A stretch of 64,000 bases of DNA, taken from the NCBI RefSeq assembly GCF_029968095.1, contig NZ_JASCIR010000018.1, positions 62,001 through 126,000 of the forward strand, written 5' to 3'. Shown piece by piece: positions 57,911 through 64,000 of the stretch. The stretch is from Streptomyces solicavernae (lineage in GTDB: Bacteria > Actinomycetota > Actinomycetes > Streptomycetales > Streptomycetaceae). The translations under genes and the position numbers were made by a program. The notes under the pieces were generated by a model, which was not told where the DNA came from, searched no databases, and saw nothing but the letters and a program-made list of their open reading frames with translations. Every line of letters begins with the position of its first letter. Position 1 is the first letter of the stretch.

Positions 57911-58944
57911 GGAGCCTCCTGTGTCACGGCCGTGGCGGCGGCCTGGGTGACGAGTTCGTGGGTCGACTGGCCGTCGTCCACGGGGTGGTGGCAGCGGAAG
58001 CGGTGGCCCGGGGTGCCCGCTTCGGACGCGGTGAAGTCCGGCATGCTCTCCGCGCACTCCGCGTCCGCCTTCCAGCACCGCGTACGGAACGGGCAGCCGC
58101 TCGGCGGACGCGTCGCGGACGGCACCGGGCCGATCAGCGGGATCGGGTCGATGGGGTCCAGAAGGCCCGGCGTCGCCGAGAACAGGGCGCGGGTGTACGG
58201 GTGGCGGGAGCGGGTGACCTCGGCGGCGGGGGACTCCTCGACGATCCGGCCCAGGTACATGGTGATGACACGGTCGCTCATCCGCCGCACCGTCTGGATG
58301 TCGTGCGAGACGAAGACCAGGGCGAGGCCCAGGCGCTCCTTCAGGTCGAGGAGGAGGTTGAGGATCTGGGCGCGCACGGAGACGTCCAGGGCGCTGGTGG
58401 GTTCGTCGGCGACGACGAGGCGGGGGCTCAGGGCGAGGGCGCGGGCGATCGCCACCCGCTGGCGCTGGCCGCCGGAGAGCTGGCCGGGCAGCCCGTCGGC
58501 GAGCACCTCGGGCAGGCCGACCAGATGCATCAACTCCCGTACGCGGGCCTCGCGTTCGGCCGGAGTGCCGCGGCGGTGGACGTCGAGCGGGTCGCGCAGG
58601 ATGCGGCGTACGGTCAGGCGGCGGTTCAGGGCGGTCGACGGGTCCTGGAAGATCATGCCGGCGCCGGTGCCGACCGCTGCGCGGCGCTCGGCGGGGGGCA
58701 TCGTCCAGAGGTCCTTGCCGCCGAACTCGACGGTGCCGGTGGTGGGTTTCTCCACGCCGACCAGGACCTTGGCGAGGGTGGACTTGCCGCAGCCGGACTC
58801 GCCGACGATGCCCACTGTTTCGCCGGGGGTGAGGGTGAGGCCGGCGGCGGTCAGGGCATGCACGCGGTCGCGGGAGAGGATTCCTCCGGAGCGGGCTCGG
58901 TGTTGTACGTGGACGTTCTTCAACTGGGCCAGTGGGGCCGTCAC
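57907..58944 (-). CDS. Peptide-type ABC transporter ATPase (OppF/DppF)
   Basis: 345 residues. GIVGESGCGKSTLAKVLVG (Walker A), QLSGGQRQRVAIARAL (signature), LVVADEPTSALDVSVR (Walker B) and SHDIQTVRRMSDR (H loop) are intact. The C-terminal oligopeptide-ABC domain has the cysteine cluster CPFRTRCWKADAEC...C that binds an iron-sulphur centre in some members. It pairs with the ATPase half of the fused protein upstream. The GTG at 58944 is chosen; 97 bases separate it from the preceding gene, containing a 24-bp dispersed repeat (58975-58998). Confidence 0.93.
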   Translation of the reverse strand: MTAPLAQLKNVHVQHRARSGGILSRDRVHALTAAGLTLTPGETVGIVGESGCGKSTLAKVLVGVEKPTTGTVEFGGKDLWTMPPAERRAAVGTGAGMIFQDPSTALNRRLTVRRILRDPLDVHRRGTPAEREARVRELMHLVGLPEVLADGLPGQLSGGQRQRVAIARALALSPRLVVADEPTSALDVSVRAQILNLLLDLKERLGLALVFVSHDIQTVRRMSDRVITMYLGRIVEESPAAEVTRSRHPYTRALFSATPGLLDPIDPIPLIGPVPSATRPPSGCPFRTRCWKADAECAESMPDFTASEAGTPGHRFRCHHPVDDGQSTHELVTQAAATAVTQEAP

Positions 58945-58974
58945 TTGGTGCCTCGCCTTCCTGCCGGGGGTGGG

Positions 58975-58998
58975 TTCTCCCCGCCCCGCCCCTTCCCG
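58975..58998. repeat. 24-bp dispersed intergenic repeat, copy 2
   Basis: Identical to 20872-20895 (starts TTCTCCCCGCCCCGCCCC). It sits inside the ABC operon, between the fused permease-ATPase gene and the second ATPase gene. Confidence 0.8.
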
Positions 58999-59041
58999 AA
59001 AGTCCTGCGGACGGCTCCGGAGGCTGCACCCCGGGCCCCGC

Positions 59042-61033
59042 TCACCGCACCCTCTCGCTTCCCCTGGGCTCCGGCGCCGCCAACGCGATCGCCGGATGAT
59101 GGCAAGCCACCGCATGGGCGCGGGACGGGCCGCGCAGGGCCGGAGGAGTCGTACGGCACACCGCCTCCGCAAGCGGGCACCGGTCCGCGAATCTGCAGCC
59201 CGCCGGGAAGTCCGCCGGCGACGGCACCACACCCCTGATCTGTGTGAGGCGCTGCGCAGCGGACTCCAGGGACAGGACCGAGCCGAGCAGGCCGCGGGTG
59301 TAGTGGTGGGCCGGGGCGGCGACCAGGTCCGCGGTGACGCCCGTCTCCACGATCTGGCCGCCGTACATCACCACCACCCGGTCCGTGACGTCCGCGACGA
59401 GCGCCAGGTCGTGCGAGACCAGGATCAGGGCGAAGCCGAGCTCCGCGCGCAGCCGCAGCAGCAGCTCGATGACCTGGGCCTGGACCGTCACGTCGAGCGC
59501 CGTCGTCGGCTCGTCGGCGACGATCAGCTTCGGGTTGCGGGACAGGGCCATGGCGATCAGGACGCGCTGGCGCTGGCCGCCGGAGAGTTCGTGGGGGTAG
59601 CTGCGCAGGGTGCGCTCGGGGTCCAGGCCGACGAGCTCCAGGAGCTCCACCGGCGAGCGGGCGCCCCCTCGCCGGACCACCTGCTTCAGCTGGGCGCGGA
59701 TCGTCATCGACGGGTTCAGGGACGACAGCGCGTCCTGGTAGACCATCGCCATGTCGTGGCCGAGCAGGCGGCGCCGCGCGCTCATCGGCAGGTTCGTCAA
59801 CTCCTGCCCGTCGAAGGCCACTCGGCCCCGCACCCGGGCCCCCTTCGGCTGCAGCCCCATCACGGTGAGCGCGGTCAGCGACTTGCCGCAGCCGGACTCG
59901 CCGACCAGGCCCAGGACTTCACCGGGGCGTACGTCGAAGCTGATGCCGTCGACGATGTCCGTACCGCCGTGCCGGGCGTCGAAGCCGATCGCGAGGTCGG
60001 TGACCTCCAGGACGGGCGGCCCGGGGGGCAGCGGGCGGGCGCGGGCGCGCAGGCGGGCGGCCGCCTCCGTCAGGCCCGGGAGCTGGGGCACCTTCCCGGT
60101 GCCCGGCTCGGCGGCCTCCAGCTCGTCCTGCGTACGGGCCCGCCGGGAGGGCACGTCACGGGCGGCCGGAGCGGCCCACGCGTCCGAGACGCCCTCGGAG
60201 AGGACGTTCAGGGCGAGCACGGTGACCAGCATCAACAGGCCCGGGAAGACGGTCGCCCACCAGCCTCCCGTGAGCACCATGTTCTTGCCGTCGGCGATGA
60301 CGCTGCCCCAGGACGGGTCGGGCGGTGCGACGCCCGCGCCGATGAACGACAGCGAGGCCTCGAAGACGATTGCCTCGGCGACCTGCACGGTGCAGAACAC
60401 CAGGATCGGCGCGGCACAGTTGACGGCCACGTGCTTGAGGACGATGTGCGGGGTGCGGGCGCCGATGACCCGCTCGGCCGTCACGTAGTCCTCGCCGTAC
60501 TGGTCCAGCACGTTGGCGCGGACCACGCGGGCGATCGGCGGGGTGTAGAGGAACGCGATGGCGAGGATCAGGACCGGGATGCTGCCGCCGAACACCGCGA
60601 TGAGGACGGCCGCGAGGGCGATGCCGGGGAACGCCATGACGATGTCGAGGCAGCGCATCATGAACTCGTCCACCGACTTGCGCGAGGTCGCCGCGACCGC
60701 CCCGAGGACCGCGCCCGCGACCAGGCCGAGCAGGGTCGCGCCGAGCCCGATGACGAGGGAGAGCCGCGCCCCGTACATCAGCCGGCTGAGGATGTCACGG
60801 CCGAGGCTGTCCTGGCCCATCCAGTGCGCGCCGGACGGGCTGCCGGTGCCGTCGGCCATCGGGGCCTGGTCGAGCGGGTCGTGCGGGGCGAGCAGCGGGG
60901 CGAGGACGGCCGTCAGGACGACGACGCCGATGACGGCGACCGCGACCCGGGACAGGACCGGCAGCCGGCTGAGGCCGCGCAGCCGGAGGCCGGGCCGGGA
61001 CAGCGCCTGAGCCAGGTGCTTTCGACTTCTCAC
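59042..61033 (-). CDS. Fused ABC permease-ATPase (DppC-DppD type)
   Basis: 663 residues. Residues ~25-300 are a DppC permease: about six helices, GAHWMGQDSLGRDILSRLMY at the N-terminal loop and an EAA-type loop (AERVIGARTPHIVLKHV). A charged linker (~300-345) leads to a DppD ATPase: GLVGESGCGKSLTALTVMG (Walker A), ELSGGQRQRVLIAMAL (signature), LIVADEPTTALDVTVQ (Walker B). The usual form is two genes. The frame is open throughout, so fusion rather than sequencing error is likely. The GTG start overlaps the DppB stop (GTGA). Confidence 0.95.
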   Translation of the reverse strand: MRSRKHLAQALSRPGLRLRGLSRLPVLSRVAVAVIGVVVLTAVLAPLLAPHDPLDQAPMADGTGSPSGAHWMGQDSLGRDILSRLMYGARLSLVIGLGATLLGLVAGAVLGAVAATSRKSVDEFMMRCLDIVMAFPGIALAAVLIAVFGGSIPVLILAIAFLYTPPIARVVRANVLDQYGEDYVTAERVIGARTPHIVLKHVAVNCAAPILVFCTVQVAEAIVFEASLSFIGAGVAPPDPSWGSVIADGKNMVLTGGWWATVFPGLLMLVTVLALNVLSEGVSDAWAAPAARDVPSRRARTQDELEAAEPGTGKVPQLPGLTEAAARLRARARPLPPGPPVLEVTDLAIGFDARHGGTDIVDGISFDVRPGEVLGLVGESGCGKSLTALTVMGLQPKGARVRGRVAFDGQELTNLPMSARRRLLGHDMAMVYQDALSSLNPSMTIRAQLKQVVRRGGARSPVELLELVGLDPERTLRSYPHELSGGQRQRVLIAMALSRNPKLIVADEPTTALDVTVQAQVIELLLRLRAELGFALILVSHDLALVADVTDRVVVMYGGQIVETGVTADLVAAPAHHYTRGLLGSVLSLESAAQRLTQIRGVVPSPADFPAGCRFADRCPLAEAVCRTTPPALRGPSRAHAVACHHPAIALAAPEPRGSERVR

Positions 61034-61989
61034 GCGGCGCTCCTCAACCGGGGGTTGACCAGGAGGTACAGGATGTCGATCGCCAGGTTCACGACGACGA
61101 AGCCGAGGGCCGTGGTGATCACCACGCCCTGGACGACGGCCGGGTCGCCGTTCTTCACGGCCGTGATCATCAGGTTGCCCATGCCGGGAAGGGCGAAGAT
61201 CGTCTCGGTGACGACCGCGCCGCCGAGCAGATAGCCGAACCGCAGGCCGAGCACCGTCAGCGGGTTGATCAGGGCGTTGCGCAGCACGTTCCGCCCGACC
61301 ACGACGACCGGCGGGAGCCCGCTGCCGATCGCCGTGCGGACGTAGTCCTTGTCCAGCTCCTCCACGACCGCGGTCCGTACGATCCGGGTGAGCTGGGCGG
61401 CGACCGGCAGGGACAGGGCGAACGCGGGCAGCGTCATGGTCTTCAGCCAGCCGGTGAACGAGTCGGCCGGGTTGACGTACCCGCTGGTCGGGAACCAGCC
61501 CGCGCCCACGGCCAGGTACTGGATCATCAGCAGCGCCAGCCAGAAGCCGGGCGCCGCGACGCCCGTCAGGGACAGGAGGCGGATCAGCTGGTCGGGCAGG
61601 CGGTCGCGGTAGATGGCCGCGGTGACGCCGAGGACCAGGGAGAGCACCACCCCGATGCCGAGCCCCAGGAACGTGAGCTGCATGGTGAGCGGCAGCGCGG
61701 TGCTGACCTGGTCGAGCACCGGCGCCCGGGTGAGGACGCTGATGCCCATGTCGCCCTGGAGCAGATCGCCGACGAACGCCACGTACCGCACCGGCAGCGG
61801 GTCGAGCAGGCCGTGCTCCTCCCGGAAGGCGTGCAGTTGCTCCGGGGTGGGGTTGGCGCCCATGAAGAACGCGGCGGCCGGGTCGATGTCCGAGAACCGC
61901 ATCACGAGGAACACGAACAGCACGATGCCCAGCATCAGCGGGACGAGCAGGGCGATGCGGCGGGCCAGGATCCTGGCGATCTGAACCAT
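61030..61989 (-). CDS. Peptide-type ABC transporter permease (DppB)
   Basis: 319 residues, six helices. RILARRIALLVPLMLGIVLF at the N-terminus, FRFS/MRFSDIDPAAAFF, GLLDPLPVRYVAFVGDLLQG and the EAA loop YVRTAIGSGLPPVVVVGRNV are typical. It forms the membrane pore with the permease half of the fused protein. It overlaps that gene by 4 bases and starts 51 bases after the binding-protein stop. Confidence 0.95.
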   Translation of the reverse strand: MVQIARILARRIALLVPLMLGIVLFVFLVMRFSDIDPAAAFFMGANPTPEQLHAFREEHGLLDPLPVRYVAFVGDLLQGDMGISVLTRAPVLDQVSTALPLTMQLTFLGLGIGVVLSLVLGVTAAIYRDRLPDQLIRLLSLTGVAAPGFWLALLMIQYLAVGAGWFPTSGYVNPADSFTGWLKTMTLPAFALSLPVAAQLTRIVRTAVVEELDKDYVRTAIGSGLPPVVVVGRNVLRNALINPLTVLGLRFGYLLGGAVVTETIFALPGMGNLMITAVKNGDPAVVQGVVITTALGFVVVNLAIDILYLLVNPRLRSAA

Positions 61990-62040
61990 ACGAACGTCCC
62001 TCGTCGCAAGGTCGGTTGGCTTGGTCGGCTGTCCCAGGTC

Positions 62041-63666
62041 TCAGCCGGCGGGTTTCGCCTGCAGCAGGTTGATGCCGGGATAGGGCTGGGCGCGGACGCC
62101 GGTGAGCTTGTCCGGGTCCCAGGCCGTCATGAGCTCGTTGTGGACGACCGGGTAGATCACGGCGTTCTCCGCGACGACGTCGATGTACTCCTGGACCATC
62201 GCCTTCTTCTTCCCGGCGTCGGCCTCGCGCGTGGCCTGGTCCATCATCGTGAACAGCTTCTTGGCCTCGGAGTTCTCCGCCCAGCGGGCGTACGTCATCC
62301 AGAGGTTCTCGGGACCGTAGTTGTAGTGCATGATCAGGTCGGCCTCGACGCCGAACTGGTTCGGGTTGGAGGCGGCCGCGACGACCTGGAAGTCCTTCTT
62401 CTGGTCGAGCTTGGTGAACAGGGCGGCGGTCTCCTGCGGTGCGAGGGTCGTCTCGACGCCGATCTTGCGCCAGGACTCCTCGATGGTCGGCAGGCAGTCC
62501 ATGATCCAGCTGACGTTCACGGCCATCAGCGTGACCTTCAGCCCGGTCACCCCGGCCTCCTTGAGGAGCTGCCGGGCCTTCTCCGGGTCATACGCGTAGA
62601 CCGTCTTCGCCGGGCGGTACGAGGGGTTGCCCTCGTCGAGGAAGGAGGTGGACGCCTTGCCGTGGCCCCTGAGCGCGGCCGAGATCATCTTGTCCCGGTC
62701 GACGGCGTAGTGCAGAGCCTGCCGGACGCGGACGTCGTCGAACGGCTTGTGGGCCGTGTTGAACATCAGGAACAGATGGTTCATCCCGGCGCCGCCCTCG
62801 ACCTTCAGACCGTCCTTCTCCAGCTGGGCGATATTGGCGTACGGGACGTTGTCGGCGATCTGCGCGCCCGCGCCGTCGCCGGAGATCTTGGCGACCCGGG
62901 GTGCGGCGTCCACGATCGTCAGCCAGTTCATCTTCTTGAACGCCGCCTTGCGCGGCCCGTTGTACTCCGCGAACGCCTCGAAGGTGGTGTTGGACTTGGA
63001 ATGGTGCGCGGTCTGCCGGTACGGGCCCGAGCCGACGGCGAGGCCCGTGATCGCCTTCTTCCAGGCGCCCGGCTTCGAGAAGACGTGCTTCGGCATGATC
63101 TTGGCGAGAGTGAGCCGCGCGGCGCCGTCCGGGAACGGGAACTTGAGGACCAGCTCCACGGTCTGCTCGTCGACCTTCCTGGCCTCCTTCAGCCAGGACC
63201 GGAAGAAGCCCTGGGCGAGGGACACGGTGTCCGGGTCGAGGATGCGGTCGAAGGTGAACACCACGTCGTCGGCGGTGACCGGCTTGCCGTCGTGCCACTT
63301 CGCGCCCGCGCGCAGCGTGAACTGCCAACGCGTGGCCGAGTCCAGGTTCTGCGGAATCCCGGTGGCGAGCGCCGCGTAGGGCTCGCGGCTGATCGGGTCG
63401 GTGTCCAGGAGGCCCTCGTAGATGTGGTGGTTGGCGGCCATCGAGAACGCGGACGCGGTCTGCGTCGGGTCCCAACTGCCGTCGTTCCCATAGCCGATGA
63501 CCGCGGTCAGGGTGTCGAGGCCGCCCTTGCCGCCGCCGGTGGTCGACTGGGGGCCGGCCGAGCAGGCGGAGAGGGTCGTGGTGATGGCTGTGGCCGCGCC
63601 GATGGCGCCGGAGTACTGGAGGAAGGACCGGCGGTGCAGCGCCCGTCCGTAGGTCGCGTCGCTCAC
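62041..63666 (-). CDS. ABC transporter solute-binding lipoprotein (DppA/OppA type)
   Basis: 541 residues. The N-terminus has RRSFLQYSGAIGAATAI, a twin-arginine-like signal, ending in the lipobox LSAC, so a lipid-anchored extracellular protein. DTLTAVIGYGNDGSWDPT, IYEGLLDTDP and GAKWHDGKPVTADDVVFTFD are SBP family 5 motifs; that family binds peptides, nickel, opines and oligosaccharides. The GTG at 63664-63666 is the first start consistent with the signal peptide. A 14-bp repeat (63696-63737) and the 16-bp motif at 63748 lie upstream. Confidence 0.94.
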   Translation of the reverse strand: MSDATYGRALHRRSFLQYSGAIGAATAITTTLSACSAGPQSTTGGGKGGLDTLTAVIGYGNDGSWDPTQTASAFSMAANHHIYEGLLDTDPISREPYAALATGIPQNLDSATRWQFTLRAGAKWHDGKPVTADDVVFTFDRILDPDTVSLAQGFFRSWLKEARKVDEQTVELVLKFPFPDGAARLTLAKIMPKHVFSKPGAWKKAITGLAVGSGPYRQTAHHSKSNTTFEAFAEYNGPRKAAFKKMNWLTIVDAAPRVAKISGDGAGAQIADNVPYANIAQLEKDGLKVEGGAGMNHLFLMFNTAHKPFDDVRVRQALHYAVDRDKMISAALRGHGKASTSFLDEGNPSYRPAKTVYAYDPEKARQLLKEAGVTGLKVTLMAVNVSWIMDCLPTIEESWRKIGVETTLAPQETAALFTKLDQKKDFQVVAAASNPNQFGVEADLIMHYNYGPENLWMTYARWAENSEAKKLFTMMDQATREADAGKKKAMVQEYIDVVAENAVIYPVVHNELMTAWDPDKLTGVRAQPYPGINLLQAKPAG

Positions 63667-63695
63667 GGTGGCTCCAAGTCCCGGGGAAAAGTGGG

Positions 63696-63737
63696 GCGTT
63701 GAGAGTGAGGCGTTGAGAGTCAGGCGTTCGGAGTGGG
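63696..63737. repeat. 14-bp tandem repeat upstream of the binding-protein gene
   Basis: GCGTTGAGAGTGAG at 63696, GCGTTGAGAGTCAG at 63710 and GCGTTCGGAGTGGG at 63724. It lies in the 5' region of the ABC operon mRNA, just before the start codon. Confidence 0.85.
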
Positions 63738-63747
63738 CGGTGAGAGA

Positions 63748-63763
63748 TCCCACGTCCTACGTC
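63748..63763 (-). promoter_or_regulatory. Candidate operator 1 of the divergent ABC operon
   Basis: Read on the minus strand GACGTAGGACGTGGGA, 82 bases before the binding-protein start. It matches the plus-strand copy at 63913-63928 at 15 of 16 positions. Confidence 0.6.
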
Positions 63764-63912
63764 TAGGGGGGTAGCGCGACCATAAGAGGGGCGCGGTGGC
63801 CGGTCAAGAGATCGCGCAAGGATCGGCCCGAGGGGCCTCCGGGGCGCCCCCGTGCCGCCCCCGCGCCGTCCCCGAATCGTCAACGGGGCTCTTCCGTACG
63901 AAGTTTGCTCCC

Positions 63913-63928
63913 GACGTGGGACGTGGGA
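63913..63928 (+). promoter_or_regulatory. Candidate operator 2, before the gene at the right edge
   Basis: GACGTGGGACGTGGGA, followed by CGTCCC so that GGGACGTCCC (63925-63934) is a perfect palindrome. It lies 26 bases before the next start codon. Confidence 0.6.
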
Positions 63929-63954
63929 CGTCCCGCGGCCTTACGCTGTCCCGC

Positions 63955-64000
63955 ATGTCCGAGGAGCCAAGGAACACGAGGCAGGCCGCTGCCGGGGAAC
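63955..64000 (+). CDS. Start of a gene cut by the right edge (MSEEPRNTRQAAAGE...)
   Basis: Fifteen codons are visible. TACGCT lies exactly 7 bases before the ATG, as in other leaderless genes here. The divergent position and shared 16-bp motif suggest a regulator or partner of the ABC operon, but the protein cannot be identified. Confidence 0.6.
   Translation, partial: MSEEPRNTRQAAAGE

Noticed and set aside
57836..61234. Long plus-strand open frame through the ABC operon
   Set aside because: Opposite strand encodes three intact transporter proteins; the plus frame has only Arg/Ser-rich sequence.

Overview
The window is chromosomal DNA of a Streptomyces-type actinomycete. Coding sequence has very high GC with G/C in nearly every third position, GTG and TTG starts are common, and many start codons follow a -10-like hexamer directly with no leader. 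The gene set (leuS, comEA/comEC, holA, rpsT, lepA, hemW, hrcA-dnaJ2, rsmE, phoH-ybeY-CBS protein-era, leuA) is the conserved core arm of streptomycete chromosomes. I saw no insertion sequence, prophage, plasmid module or CRISPR array.

Layout. 1-5.4 kb: the end of a histidine phosphatase gene, then two identical tRNA-Ala(GGC) genes flanking a 4.6 kb block. The block holds an MmyB-type regulator with a divergent drug exporter, two tiny zinc-ribbon proteins and a GT87 membrane glycosyltransferase. 5.4-8.4 kb: a membrane cytochrome b-like protein with a NuoF-ferredoxin fusion, a redox module. 8.4-15.1 kb: leuS with a leucine-rich leader peptide and terminator, a coiled-coil membrane protein, DegV and ComEA. 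15.1-23.6 kb: ComEC, a YceI protein, holA, rpsT and lepA. 23.9-31.3 kb: a fatty-acyl-CoA ligase, a SpoIIE-type phosphatase fused to an HATPase, hemW, a DUF3097 protein and an MBL hydrolase. 31.4-41.8 kb: hrcA (with a CIRCE operator) and dnaJ, a nitronate monooxygenase, rsmE, a tricorn protease, a HIT protein, tRNase Z and an adenosine/adenine deaminase. 41.8-53.9 kb: a GH4 glycosidase divergent from a PfkB kinase, phoH-ybeY-CBS-cdd-like-era, a secreted protein, a GH1 glucosidase with a coupled MFS permease, and an M4 protease with an emfourin-like inhibitor. 54.0-64.0 kb: leuA with its own leader peptide, a TerB protein, and a peptide-type ABC transporter operon ending in a DapA-like lyase, divergent from a gene cut by the window edge.

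Regulation visible in the sequence includes two leucine leader peptides (leuS, leuA), a perfect CIRCE for HrcA, and two promoters matching the actinobacterial DNA-damage (RecA-NDp/PafBC) consensus in front of holA and phoH. A near-identical 16-bp motif lies in opposite orientations in front of the divergent ABC operon and its neighbour. Three perfect 24-bp repeats sit just upstream of the phosphatase promoter.

Most unusual observations: four genes (comEC, holA, lepA, acyl-CoA ligase) end inside short tandem repeats whose unit contains the stop codon and whose period is not a multiple of three, so stops recur downstream in other frames. The cytochrome b/NuoF/ferredoxin module has lost one canonical cluster cysteine. 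The permease and ATPase of the ABC operon are fused into one polypeptide.
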